Below are positions 24,462-32,704 of a stretch of 42,713 bases of DNA, in pieces. The notes beneath the pieces are model-generated. The model did not search any database and had not been told where the DNA came from. It was given only the letters and a program-made list of their open reading frames with translations. The position numbers were made by a program, and so were the translations under genes. The stretch's first letter is position 1, and every line of letters starts with the position of its first letter. This stretch comes from Azospirillaceae bacterium (GTDB taxonomy: Bacteria > Pseudomonadota > Alphaproteobacteria > Azospirillales > Azospirillaceae): contig JANQHG010000166.1 of assembly GCA_028277115.1 (NCBI GenBank), positions 1-42,713 of the forward strand, in the 5' to 3' direction.

Positions 24462-24488
24462 TTGACGACCGCCGTCGGCGGCTAGATT
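24462..24488 (+). promoter_or_regulatory. Possible sigma-70-like promoter for the small gene at 24539
   Basis: ttgacg (24462-24467) and tagatt (24483-24488) have a 15-nt spacer, slightly short. This would place transcription start near 24495, about 45 nt before the ATG at 24539. Confidence 0.4.
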
Positions 24489-24538
24489 AAGGTTCGCCGG
24501 CCCGGTGCACCGGGCACCACCGACGGGGACCTTTCGCG

Positions 24539-24796
24539 ATGGACACCACCTCGACCCGGGACGAAACCGGCCACGGGACCTTGACCGAGATCGCGCGCCT
24601 GGACGCGCCGTGGGGCAAGGAGCTGGTGGTCCAAACGGTGCACTTCGACAGCGGCCTTGCGCTCGCGCGCCTGCGCATCCGCGAGGGCCGCCGGTTCACC
24701 CTGATCGACCTCGACCGGGCGACCGCGGACTGGCTGGCCGCCGCGCTCGACCGGGCACTGGCACCCGACGCCGCCGATCACCCGGCCGCCCGGTAG
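24539..24796 (+). CDS. Small conserved-looking protein of unknown function, divergent from dsrA
   Basis: An 85-residue soluble acidic protein, MDTTSTRDETGHGTLTEIAR onward, with a compact beta-rich middle (LVVQTVHFDSGLALARLRI) and REGRRFTLIDLDRATADWL. I see no cysteine and no known active site. It has a GGGGACC ribosome site and a candidate promoter, and it faces away from dsrA across a shared 346-base control region. Its last 19 bases overlap the 3' end of the SUMT gene on the other strand. Placement suggests a role linked to the Dsr system, but I cannot name the family. Confidence 0.7.
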   Translation: MDTTSTRDETGHGTLTEIARLDAPWGKELVVQTVHFDSGLALARLRIREGRRFTLIDLDRATADWLAAALDRALAPDAADHPAAR

Positions 24797-25647
24797 GCAG
24801 CCGCGGCCGCCGGCCCGGGATCGCACGCCGGCACCGGGATCGGCAGCGGCGCCGGTGGCGGCATCGGCATCGACCCCGGCAGCGGCGCGGTTCTGGGCCA
24901 GGTCTCGGCCCGCCAGTCGAGCGCGCCGGCCAGCGCGACCACCTGTCCGATCACCACCAGGGTCGGCGATGCCAAGCCCGCCGCCGCGACCGCGTCCGGC
25001 AGCTCGGCGAGCGGCGCGATCACCCGGCGCTGGCTGTCGGTGGTGCCGTCCTGGATCGCCGCCGCCGGGGTGTCGGCGGGCAGCCCGGCGGCGAGCAACG
25101 CGGCCGCGATCCGCGGCAAGGTGCCGAGCCCCATATAGACGACCAGCGTGCTCTCGGGATCGGCGAGCGCCGCCCAGTCATAGTCGAGCGCACCATCGTC
25201 GCCGGCGTGGCCGGTGATCAGCCGCACGCCGTGGGCGTGGCCGCGATGGGTCAGCGGGATGCCGGCGTAGGCGGTGCAGCCGGCGGCCGCGGTGATCCCG
25301 GGCACCACCTCGAACCGGATGCCGTGGCGCGCCAGATGCTCGGCCTCCTCGCCGCCGCGGCCGAACATGAACGGGTCGCCGCCCTTGAGCCGGACCACCC
25401 GGCGGCCGGCGCGGGCAAGCCGAAGCAGCAGGCCATTGATCTCGGCCTGGCTCAGATGGTGGCAGCCGGCCTGCTTGCCGGCGAAGATGCGGCTGGTGCC
25501 GACCGGGATCAGGTCTTGGATCTCGCGGCCGACCAAACGATCAAGCACGACCACCTCGGCAGTCTGGATCAAACGCAAGGCTTTGACTGTCAAAAGCTCC
25601 GGATCCCCAGGTCCGGCGCCGACGAGGTAGACGCATCCACGAGCCAT
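24778..25647 (-). CDS. cobA: Uroporphyrinogen-III C-methyltransferase (SUMT)
   Basis: A 289-residue enzyme that makes precorrin-2 from uroporphyrinogen III with two S-adenosylmethionine molecules. The signatures are clear: VYLVGAGPGDPELLTVKALR (N-terminal glycine loop), VVRLKGGDPFMFGRGGEE, VPGITAAAGCTAYAGIPLTHR and LVVYMGLGTL. The CysG N-terminal dehydrogenase/chelatase domain is absent, so a separate dehydrogenase is required. The last 35 or so residues form an unusual proline/alanine-rich tail (PMPPPAPLPIPVP). The ATG at 25647 follows GGGGGGA. Next to dsr, it most likely feeds sirohaem synthesis for DsrAB, but it could equally serve cobalamin. Confidence 0.95.
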   Translation of the reverse strand: MARGCVYLVGAGPGDPELLTVKALRLIQTAEVVVLDRLVGREIQDLIPVGTSRIFAGKQAGCHHLSQAEINGLLLRLARAGRRVVRLKGGDPFMFGRGGEEAEHLARHGIRFEVVPGITAAAGCTAYAGIPLTHRGHAHGVRLITGHAGDDGALDYDWAALADPESTLVVYMGLGTLPRIAAALLAAGLPADTPAAAIQDGTTDSQRRVIAPLAELPDAVAAAGLASPTLVVIGQVVALAGALDWRAETWPRTAPLPGSMPMPPPAPLPIPVPACDPGPAAAAAYRAAG

Positions 25648-26352
25648 AAATCCCCCCAAACCAGGTCCCAACCGCGTTTCGCCTTTACACGTCGGCGAGA
25701 ATACGGTCCCCTGGTCGGGATCTATAAGGTTTTTTTCATTTTAGCCCGTTCGCATATGCTCTATTGCATTGCGATACAACCATTCTAAACCAGACGGTGA
25801 TTTCGCGCCGCGGACCGGCCCAAACCCTTAATCGGACTATGGTTATCGCGGAATGATGCACTGCCCACGAGCAAGCAACCGCCGCGGCGCGGCAGGTCGA
25901 TGCGACAAGGCGGTTGAGGTTGCAACCACCAAAGGACTCTTGGCCAACGCGGGGGGACACATGAAATTGCTCGAAAAACCGGCCGGCGGCGATCGGCGCA
26001 GCGACGATGTCGTCTTACCGGCTGCGGCGCGGTCGCGGTCCCGACCTGCTCAAGACCAGCTTTCGACCTTCATTTCGACCGGGTGGACCCGGGTCGGGCC
26101 TGGTCTTGGGTTTTCCCATTGTTTACCTGTAGTTCTTTTCGACCAAGCGATCGATGCCCGAACGCCCATCTTCTTCGCTGTGCGAGATCCAGTGCGACAA
26201 GGAGTCGCGCACGGGCGCCGACCGATATCGCTTGACGAACCTCGGGAGACGTACACCGTCTGGCGGACCTCTGCCCCACCATCGGCGGTCAACCGAACGG
26301 CGGCGGCGCGCCGGGGTCGAGGGCCTGGCTGTGCGGCCGGCGGTGCCCGCAA
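25648..26352. other. Long region without a firm gene
   Basis: About 700 bases upstream of both the SUMT and chelatase genes. The part at 25725-25860 is unusually AT-rich for this genome (a run of seven T near 25731-25737 and catatgctctattgcattgc) and probably carries the SUMT promoter. The rest holds one weak plus-strand frame, listed separately, and no recognisable RNA or repeat. Confidence 0.5.
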
Positions 26353-26356
26353 ATGA
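25961..26356 (+). CDS. Hypothetical protein, weak support
   Basis: A 131-codon frame starts ATG after a strong GGGGGGAC ribosome-like site: MKLLEKPAGGDRRSDDVVLP. Its stop overlaps the start of the chelatase gene (ATGA), the coupling style seen throughout this window. Against it: the composition is irregular, the second half is rich in Arg/Pro/Ala without a fold-like pattern, and I recognise no family. It could be a decayed gene or a leader. Confidence 0.25.
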   Translation: MKLLEKPAGGDRRSDDVVLPAAARSRSRPAQDQLSTFISTGWTRVGPGLGFSHCLPVVLFDQAIDARTPIFFAVRDPVRQGVAHGRRPISLDEPRETYTVWRTSAPPSAVNRTAAARRGRGPGCAAGGARK

Positions 26357-27129
26357 GGGCGCAGCCTGGCCTGTTGCCGGACGGCCTGTTGCTGGTCGCC
26401 CATGGCAGCCGGTTCGGCATCGACCCGACGCTTTTGCGACTCGCAACGCGTCTGTCACAGCGATATGGCGAGGTCGGGCTGGCGGTGCTGCGCGGGCGAC
26501 CGACCCCTGAAGCGTCGTTGTCGAGCATGGCGGCGGCGCGGGTCGCGGTGATGCCGTTGTTGATGGCGCGCGGCGAGGTCGCGGCGCGCCGTCTGGTCAC
26601 GGCCCTGCCAGCGGCCGAACGCCGACGCCTGACCCTCCATCCGCCGATCGGCGACCACCCCGGGCTGGCGCAGCTGATCGCGCGGCTGGTCGCGCATGCG
26701 CTCGACGACGCGCCCGGCGGCGGTGCCCCGCGGACTCGGGTCGGGGTGATCCTGGCCGGCCACGGCCACCCGAGCGACCCGGCGCCCGCCACGACGCTGG
26801 ACCGGCTGGCGGCGCGGGTCCACGCGGTGATCCCGACCGCCGAGGTCCGGACCGCGTTTTTGGCCCAGGCGCCGTCGCTGACCCACTGGCCGGCGCTGAC
26901 CGCTGCCGACACCGTGGTGATCGTGCCGTGCTTTCTGTCGGCCGGTCTGCATGTCCGGGTCGATCTGCCAGCGCTGGTCCACGGCGCCGCCGCTGCGGCG
27001 ACACGTGCGTGCGTCCTGACCGAACCCTTGTCCGGACGGTGGCGCGACCTCGCCGATCTGATCGATGAGCAGATCACGGCCACCGGGGCTGGACCGGACG
27101 CGGACGCGCGCTATCTCGCAACGGTATGA
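26353..27129 (+). CDS. CbiX/SirB-type sirohydrochlorin chelatase
   Basis: A 258-residue protein made of two related halves. The first has LLLVAHGSRFGIDP (His at about 17) with the VMPLLMARGEVAARRL metal-site helix. The second has GVILAGHGHPSDPAPATTL and VIVPCFLSAGLHVRVDLP. These are the paired active-site patterns of long CbiX chelatases, which insert Fe2+ or Co2+ into sirohydrochlorin. With SUMT next door and dsrAB beyond, iron insertion for sirohaem is the likely job; cobalt for B12 is the alternative. Its stop overlaps the next start (ATGA). Confidence 0.88.
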   Translation: MRAQPGLLPDGLLLVAHGSRFGIDPTLLRLATRLSQRYGEVGLAVLRGRPTPEASLSSMAAARVAVMPLLMARGEVAARRLVTALPAAERRRLTLHPPIGDHPGLAQLIARLVAHALDDAPGGGAPRTRVGVILAGHGHPSDPAPATTLDRLAARVHAVIPTAEVRTAFLAQAPSLTHWPALTAADTVVIVPCFLSAGLHVRVDLPALVHGAAAAATRACVLTEPLSGRWRDLADLIDEQITATGAGPDADARYLATV

Positions 27130-27881
27130 ACGATGCGATGTCTCCATCGCCGGCCGGTCCAGCGGCGCCGATCCGCGCGGTGGTGATCGGTGCCGGCGGC
27201 GGCATTGGCGCCGCCCTGGTCCGGCGCCTGCTCGATGCCCCGGCGGTCGCCGAGGTGCTGGCGCTGGCGCGCCGGCCGCCGGTGTCGCCGCCCGATCACC
27301 CGAAGCTGCGCGTGGGCCCGCTCGAGCTCGGCGACGAAGCGACGATCGCCGCGGCCGCCGCGACCGCGGGTCCGCGCGAGTTGGTGATCGTCGCGACCGG
27401 CCTGTTGCACGACGAGCAGGTCAAACCGGAAAAGAGCTGGCGCGACCTCGACCCGGCGGCACTGGCGCGGGTGTTCCAGGTCAACGCGATCGGCCCGGCG
27501 TTGGTGGCCAAGCATTTCCTGGCCTTGCTGCCGCGGCGCGGTCGGGCGGTGTTTGCCGCGATCTCGGCCCGGGTCGGCAGCATCCAGGACAACCGGATCG
27601 GCGGCTGGTACGGTTATCGCGCGTCCAAGGCGGCGCTCAACCAGGTGATCCGCACCGCGGCGATCGAGCTCGCGCGCAGCCGGCCCGAGGCGCTGTGCGT
27701 CGCGCTCCACCCGGGCACGGTCGACACGGCCCTGTCGCGCCCGTTCCAGGCCGGGGTACCCAAAGGCGTGCGACAGACCCCGGACACCGCGGCGGCGCAT
27801 CTGTTGGACGTGCTCGCGCGGCTGACCCCGGCCGACACCGGCGGCCTGTACGCCTGGGACGGCCGCCGCCTGCCCTTCTGA
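27126..27881 (+). CDS. Short-chain dehydrogenase/reductase
   Basis: A 251-residue classical-type SDR. It has a dinucleotide motif VVIGAGGGIGAALVRRLLD (glycine-rich TGxxxGxG variant) and the catalytic YxxxK in GWYGYRASKAALNQVI, with a preceding serine-containing strand (AAISARVGS). The closest general likeness is to C-factor-type SDRs: LHPGTVDTALSRPFQ and the end-piece GGLYAWDGRRLPF. The substrate is not evident. It is translationally coupled to the chelatase and lies 35 nt before the photolyase, so the three probably form one unit. Confidence 0.9.
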   Translation: MNDAMSPSPAGPAAPIRAVVIGAGGGIGAALVRRLLDAPAVAEVLALARRPPVSPPDHPKLRVGPLELGDEATIAAAAATAGPRELVIVATGLLHDEQVKPEKSWRDLDPAALARVFQVNAIGPALVAKHFLALLPRRGRAVFAAISARVGSIQDNRIGGWYGYRASKAALNQVIRTAAIELARSRPEALCVALHPGTVDTALSRPFQAGVPKGVRQTPDTAAAHLLDVLARLTPADTGGLYAWDGRRLPF

Positions 27882-27916
27882 CCCCGACCCCGGGCGCGGG
27901 ACGCCAAAGACGATCG

Positions 27917-29455
27917 ATGACCACGCTCGTCCTCGTGCTCGGTGACCAGCTGTCGCCCACCGTCGCCGCGCTGCGCGCCGCCAACCGCACCGATGCGGTG
28001 GTCCTGATCGCCGAGGTCGCCGCGGAAGCCGGCTATGTTCGGCACCACAAGAAGAAACTCGCCTTCGTGTTCGCGGCGATGCGCCACCACGCCGCGGCGC
28101 TCACGGCCGACGGCTGGCGGGTCGATTACGTCCGGCTCGACGATCCCGAAAACCGCGACAGCCTGACGGCCGAAGCGAGCCGCGCGGGCGCCCGCCACCG
28201 GGCGACCCGGGTGCTCGCGACCCATGCCGGCGAGTGGCGGGTCGCCGATGCGGTTGAGCGTTGGGCGGCCGACGCGGGCGTCCCGGTCGAGATTCTGGAG
28301 GATGACCGGTTTATCTGCCCGCGCGCGCGGTTCGACGCCTGGGCGGCCGGCCGCAAACAGCTCCGGCTCGAGACCTTCTATCGCGAGATGCGCCGCGAGA
28401 CCGGCCTGTTGATGAACGGCGACCGGCCGATCGGCGGGCGCTGGAACTTCGACGCCGACAACCGCAAACCGGCGGCGGGCGGCCCCCGGTTCCCGCACCC
28501 GCCGCGCTGTGACCCCGACCCGGTGACCGACCAGGTGCTGGCGCTGGTCGAAAACCGGTTCGCCGACCATCCCGGCGCGCTCCACCCGTTCTGGTTTCCG
28601 GTCACCCGAGACCAGGCCGGCCGCGCCGCCGACCATTTTTTCGCGCACACCCTCGCACACTTCGGCGATTTTCAAGACGCGATGCTGCGCGGCGAGCCGT
28701 TCCTGGCGCACTCGGTGCTCTCGATCGCGCTCAACGTCGGCCTGCTCGACCCGCTTGATCTGTGCCGCCGCGCCGAGGCCGCCTACCATGCCGGGACGGC
28801 GCCGCTGAATGCGGTCGAGGGCTTCATCCGCCAGATCCTCGGCTGGCGCGAGTTCGTCCGCGGTCTGTATTGGCGCGACATGCCCGGCTACCGCGACCGA
28901 AATGCCCTGGGTGCGACCCGCCCCCTGCCCGATTTCTATTGGACCGCCGACACCGACATGGCGTGCGTGCGCGAGGTGGTCGGCCAAACCATGGCCGAGG
29001 CCTACGCCCACCACATCCAGCGCCTGATGGTCACCGGCACCTTCGCGCTGTTGGCGGGCATCGACCCGATCGCGGTCCACGAATGGTACCTCGCGGTCTA
29101 TGCCGACGCGTATGAGTGGGTCGAGTTGCCGAACACGCTCGGCATGAGCCAGTTCGCCGACGGCGGTGTCGTCGCGTCGAAGCCCTACGCGGCGTCGGGC
29201 GCCTACATCAACCGCATGTCCGATTATTGCCGGTCTTGTGCCTACGACGTGCGTGCCAGGACCGGCCCGCGCGCCTGCCCGTTCAACCCGCTCTATTGGG
29301 ACTTTTTGGTCCGCCACCGCGGCCGACTGGCGCGCAACCCGCGCCTCGGCCCGGTCTACCGCACTTGGGACCGCATGGCCGAGGACAGCCGCGCGGCCGC
29401 GCTCGCCGCGGCGGCGGCGCTGCTTGCCCGGCTCGACGGCGGGGGACGGGTGTGA
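27917..29455 (+). CDS. Iron-sulfur bacterial photolyase, (6-4)-type (FeS-BCP/PhrB)
   Basis: A 512-residue flavoprotein of the FeS-BCP group that repairs (6-4) photoproducts in light. It starts MTTLVLVLGDQLSP and has KKKLAFVFAAMRHH in the antenna domain. The four [4Fe-4S] cysteines fall at 350, 438, 441 and 454 (ACVREV; YCRSCAYDV; RACPFNP), the same numbers as in Agrobacterium PhrB. FAD-domain segments include NAVEGFIRQILGWREFVRG and LPNTLGMSQFADGG. The ATG at 27917 was chosen by alignment with the family start; the longer upstream frame overlaps the SDR gene. Confidence 0.95.
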   Translation: MTTLVLVLGDQLSPTVAALRAANRTDAVVLIAEVAAEAGYVRHHKKKLAFVFAAMRHHAAALTADGWRVDYVRLDDPENRDSLTAEASRAGARHRATRVLATHAGEWRVADAVERWAADAGVPVEILEDDRFICPRARFDAWAAGRKQLRLETFYREMRRETGLLMNGDRPIGGRWNFDADNRKPAAGGPRFPHPPRCDPDPVTDQVLALVENRFADHPGALHPFWFPVTRDQAGRAADHFFAHTLAHFGDFQDAMLRGEPFLAHSVLSIALNVGLLDPLDLCRRAEAAYHAGTAPLNAVEGFIRQILGWREFVRGLYWRDMPGYRDRNALGATRPLPDFYWTADTDMACVREVVGQTMAEAYAHHIQRLMVTGTFALLAGIDPIAVHEWYLAVYADAYEWVELPNTLGMSQFADGGVVASKPYAASGAYINRMSDYCRSCAYDVRARTGPRACPFNPLYWDFLVRHRGRLARNPRLGPVYRTWDRMAEDSRAAALAAAAALLARLDGGGRV

Positions 29456-29488
29456 GGCGGTGACGCGCCCTCGGCGCGGTTGCATTCA

Positions 29489-29962
29489 TCAAAGGAGCCG
29501 CGCGGGCAGATTGATCGGAAGGGCGGTGGTGGCCCGAGGGCCGTCGCGGCCGTGAATGCTGATCGTGCCGCCGTCGCTGACCAGCCAGACCTCATCGGCG
29601 CCGGCGGCCAGATAGAGCGCCACCTTCTCGGCCATTTCGGCCGTCCGGTTGGACGGCGAGACCACCTCGACGCAGAGCTCGGGCGCGGCAGGAAACGGCG
29701 TGGCATCGATGTGGCGCGCCACGAACGCCGGCGAGGCCCAGGCGACGTCGGGAACCCGGACGCCCGCCGGCGTTGCCACTGAGCATTCTGTCAAGGTTTC
29801 GCCTTCGCTGAGGGCGTGCGCCAGCAGGCGGAACACCCGGCTCTGGAGCCGGGCGTGGCGGTTCGACGCCGGTGTCATCAGGATCCGTCCGCCGTGATCG
29901 AGTTCGATCTTGTAAGGCAGGTCGCGCAAGCTGGGATCGGCCAGCACCTCGCTCCACTCCAT
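29489..29962 (-). CDS. Uma2-family putative restriction-endonuclease-fold protein
   Basis: A 157-residue Uma2 (DUF820) protein. The PD-(D/E)xK nuclease-like core is visible as VRVPDVAWAS (Asp), ELCVEVVSPSNRTAEMAEKV (Glu and following Lys) and a late YLAAGADEVWLVS strand. Members are common in cyanobacteria and some proteobacteria; their function is undetermined. The ATG at 29962 begins the conserved MEWSEVLADP region. It ends the minus-strand run that starts at the phosphoribosyltransferase. Confidence 0.9.
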   Translation of the reverse strand: MEWSEVLADPSLRDLPYKIELDHGGRILMTPASNRHARLQSRVFRLLAHALSEGETLTECSVATPAGVRVPDVAWASPAFVARHIDATPFPAAPELCVEVVSPSNRTAEMAEKVALYLAAGADEVWLVSDGGTISIHGRDGPRATTALPINLPARLL

Positions 29963-29997
29963 CGGCGGTCTCCCTGAAAGGCAAAGGGCGCGCCCGT

Positions 29998-30510
29998 TCA
30001 CGGCCCCTGTTCGCGCAGTTTGCGCGAGCGGTATTGCCAGGGCTTTTCCACCTGGCCTGCCCACAGACCGAAGCGGCGGCGCTGGGCATACACCTCGGCG
30101 GCGGCGTAGCTGTGGCTGAGGCTGCGCCAAGCGAACGCCCAGCCGCGCGCGACCATCGCCGCGCCCAGATCGACCCCGGCGACCCGGCACACCCCGATCA
30201 GCTGGCCCGTGCGGTCGGTGTCGACCGGACGGCAGGTCACGGTGCGGCCGGAGATCAAGCTCTCGAGCACCCGGGTCGCGATCCGGTCGCAGTCGAACGG
30301 CCGGCCATAGCGGTTGCGGCACATTTGCCCCGGCTCCGGTGCATCGATGCCCTCGAGCCGGATCAGGGTGCCGCCGACCGTCAGCTCGTCGCCCGACATC
30401 GGGATGCCGATGCCGGTGATCGCGCCCGCCGGCCCCGGCGGCGCCTGGGCCGCGCCCGCGAGCGGGACGATCGCGACCAGGACCGCCAGCACCGCGCCGG
30501 CCCGGATCAT
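29998..30510 (-). CDS. Secreted thermonuclease-family (SNase-like) protein
   Basis: A 170-residue protein with a signal peptide (MIRAGAVLAVLVAIVPLAGA, cleavage near AQA). The SNase-like fold follows: GTLIRLEGIDAPEPGQMC (the Arg/Asp active-site loop), then CDRIATRVLESLISGRTVTC and a RGWAFAWRSLSHSY segment. Two cysteine pairs could form disulfides in the periplasm. Its start overlaps the stop of the photolyase gene (ATGA). Some family members lack nuclease activity, so activity here is inferred. Confidence 0.88.
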   Translation of the reverse strand: MIRAGAVLAVLVAIVPLAGAAQAPPGPAGAITGIGIPMSGDELTVGGTLIRLEGIDAPEPGQMCRNRYGRPFDCDRIATRVLESLISGRTVTCRPVDTDRTGQLIGVCRVAGVDLGAAMVARGWAFAWRSLSHSYAAAEVYAQRRRFGLWAGQVEKPWQYRSRKLREQGP

Positions 30511-31886
30511 CCGCCGACCTCCGCCCGCACCCGGGAGACATAGGCGTCGATCGGGAATTTGCGCTTGACCCCGGCCGCGGTCATGGTGCGCACGGTGCCG
30601 AACACCGCGCGCTCCGGCCACGGCCGGTCGTGCAGGCCGAACAGCCAGCCGACGCTGGCGTAAGAGTTGACGTCGCGGCCGTCCAGGAAGTAGCGGTTGT
30701 TGAAGGCGAGCGTCCAGTCGAACGCGGTCTCCGGGTCCGGACACCATTCCAGGATCTTCTTGCCCCAATACATGCGCAGATAGTTGGGCATGCGGCCGCG
30801 GTGGGTGAGCTCGGTCATTGCCGCGTTCCAATAGGGATCGTCGGTCGCCGCGACTTCGAGCGTCGCGCGGTCGTAGAGCCGCGGGCGCCGGTCGGCACGG
30901 TGGGCGTCCAGGGTCGCCCGCGCCCACGCCGGGACCGCCGCGTACCGATCGTAACCGTCCGGCGAAAAGCGCACGAAATTGGCCGCGAGCTCGCGCCGGA
31001 CGATCAGCTGTTCGAGCACCGCCGCGCGGTCGTTCGGGCTGCCGGCGCGGCCGGTCGCGACCGCGCGCGCGACCTCGAGCGGCCCGATTTGGCCGAAATG
31101 CAGATACGCCCCGAGCTCGGACCGGCCCTGGGTCGCGCGGTCGACCCGGCCCGCCGCATAGCCGTCGATGCCGCACGCCAGGAAATCGGCCAAGCGGCGC
31201 CGCGCCGCGGTCAGGCCGCCCGGCCGGTCGGCGACCGGCGCCACCGTGCGGTCGATGTCAAGCCGGGCCAGCGTCGCCGCGGGCGCGCGCGGGTCGATGT
31301 CACCGCCGAGCCCGAGCGCCTCGGCGGTCGCGTGATGGGCGAGCGGCGTCTCGGCCAGCGGCGCGAGATACCCATCGAGATGGCGGTGGATCTTCGGACG
31401 GATCGTCCGGGCGGCGTACTCGGCCTTGGCCGACACCAGATCGACCGGGACCACGACGTCGCTCTCGATCTCGACGACCCGACAGCCGGCCGCCGCCGCG
31501 ACCGCGGCGCGCCAGGCGATCTGGTGGCGCAGATAGCCGCGGTCGCACACCACCAACGCGGCCACCCCGGCCAGGCGCGCGCAGACCCCGGACGGCTCGC
31601 CGACGCGGACCACGAACACCGCGCCGCGCGCGTTTAAACGATCCGCGACGTCCGCCAGCCCCTCGAGCAGAAAGGCGAAGTGGCGCGCGTTCGCCTCAGG
31701 ATAGCTCGGCATCAGGCCGAACCCGACGACCAAGGGCACCCCGAGCCGGTTGGCCGCGCGCACCGCCCATTCGAGGGCATGGTTGCCCTCGGCGCGCTGG
31801 GCCTGTTGCATCCAGTAGAGCACGTAGCGGCCGTCGCCGCGTTCGGGCGCGGGCGTGAGCGCGCGCACCCGGGTCGTCTGGATCAT
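30507..31886 (-). CDS. Class II CPD DNA photolyase
   Basis: This 459-residue protein resembles class II (animal/plant/archaeal-type) cyclobutane pyrimidine dimer photolyases. It has RYVLYWMQQAQRAEGNHALE at the N-terminus, GVPLVVGFGL, the FAD-domain segments RSELGAYLHFGQI and VRRELAANFVRFSP, and the class II hallmark NYLRMYWGKKILEW followed by NNRYFLDGRDVNSY. It repairs cyclobutane dimers with blue light. It is sandwiched by ATGA overlaps with the phosphoribosyltransferase and nuclease genes. It is unrelated at the subfamily level to the FeS photolyase 1 kb away. Confidence 0.94.
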   Translation of the reverse strand: MIQTTRVRALTPAPERGDGRYVLYWMQQAQRAEGNHALEWAVRAANRLGVPLVVGFGLMPSYPEANARHFAFLLEGLADVADRLNARGAVFVVRVGEPSGVCARLAGVAALVVCDRGYLRHQIAWRAAVAAAAGCRVVEIESDVVVPVDLVSAKAEYAARTIRPKIHRHLDGYLAPLAETPLAHHATAEALGLGGDIDPRAPAATLARLDIDRTVAPVADRPGGLTAARRRLADFLACGIDGYAAGRVDRATQGRSELGAYLHFGQIGPLEVARAVATGRAGSPNDRAAVLEQLIVRRELAANFVRFSPDGYDRYAAVPAWARATLDAHRADRRPRLYDRATLEVAATDDPYWNAAMTELTHRGRMPNYLRMYWGKKILEWCPDPETAFDWTLAFNNRYFLDGRDVNSYASVGWLFGLHDRPWPERAVFGTVRTMTAAGVKRKFPIDAYVSRVRAEVGG

Positions 31887-32542
31887 CGGACCGGTGCCGG
31901 GCCGAAGCCGACCGCACGGTCGAGCAGGGCGATCACCTCGTCGTCCTCGACCTGGCTGAAATCCTGGTAGAAAAAGCCGATCGCGCCGAACGCCGCCGGG
32001 GTTGCCAGGCACACCGTCTCGTCGACCTCGCGCGCCAACCGGGCGAGCGAGTCCGGCGGCGCCACCGGCACCGCCAGCACCAGGCGGCGCGGGCCGGCGG
32101 CGCGCACCCCCCGGATCGCCGCGCGCACGGTCGCGCCGGTGGCGATCCCGTCATCGACCAGGATCGCGGTCCGCCCGGTGACCGGGGTGCGCGGTCGCCC
32201 GGCGAGATACTGGGCCCGCCGGCGCGCCATCTCGGCGAGCTCGCGGGTCTTGACCGCCTCGATCTCGGCCTCGGCGAGACCGAGGGCCACGATGATCTCG
32301 TCGTTGCGCACGGTGACCGGCGGGTCGCCCTCGACCACCGCGCCGACCGCAAGCTCGGGCTGTATCGGCGCGCCGAGCTTGCGCACCAGGACGAGGTCGA
32401 GCGGGGCCCCGAGCCGGGCGGCGATCTCGAACCCAACCACCACCCCACCCCGCGGCAGCGCCAACACCACCGGCGCCTCGGTCGCCAGGTGATCCAGCCG
32501 TTCAGCCAGCCGGCGCCCGGCATCCGATCGATCGGCGAACAT
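31883..32542 (-). CDS. Phosphoribosyltransferase-family protein
   Basis: A 219-residue stand-alone PRTase of the type often found with stress proteins. The PRPP loop is TAILVDDGIATGATVRAAIR, and the N-terminal VLALPRGGVVVGFEIAARLG and LVRKLGAP segments are typical. The substrate is not known for this subgroup. It has an AAGGGAG ribosome site and is the first gene of the coupled unit with photolyase and nuclease. It is divergent from the GGDEF gene; the promoter would lie in 32543-32704, where I see no clear signature. Confidence 0.92.
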   Translation of the reverse strand: MFADRSDAGRRLAERLDHLATEAPVVLALPRGGVVVGFEIAARLGAPLDLVLVRKLGAPIQPELAVGAVVEGDPPVTVRNDEIIVALGLAEAEIEAVKTRELAEMARRRAQYLAGRPRTPVTGRTAILVDDGIATGATVRAAIRGVRAAGPRRLVLAVPVAPPDSLARLAREVDETVCLATPAAFGAIGFFYQDFSQVEDDEVIALLDRAVGFGPAPVR

Positions 32543-32704
32543 CTCGTCTCCCTTCCCCGCGACCGATACCGGCCCAACCCTACGCGGGTGCCCGGGTTCG
32601 GGTCCAGCGGGTGCGCGGTTGAGCGCGGCACCACCGCCGCCACCCAGGCCCCCATCGACGACGGCTCCCCTTCGCTCCATTCGGTATTTCGCCCCATTCG
32701 GTAT

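Noticed and set aside
25680-25745. Intrinsic terminator suggested by the seven-T run
   Set aside because: The preceding stem is only about four pairs, and no plus-strand gene ends there. It is more likely AT-rich promoter sequence for the SUMT gene.
27065-27916. Longer N-terminus for the FeS photolyase
   Set aside because: The upstream frame overlaps the SDR gene in another frame and gives arginine/glycine-rich nonsense. The start at 27917 puts the four cluster cysteines at the family positions.
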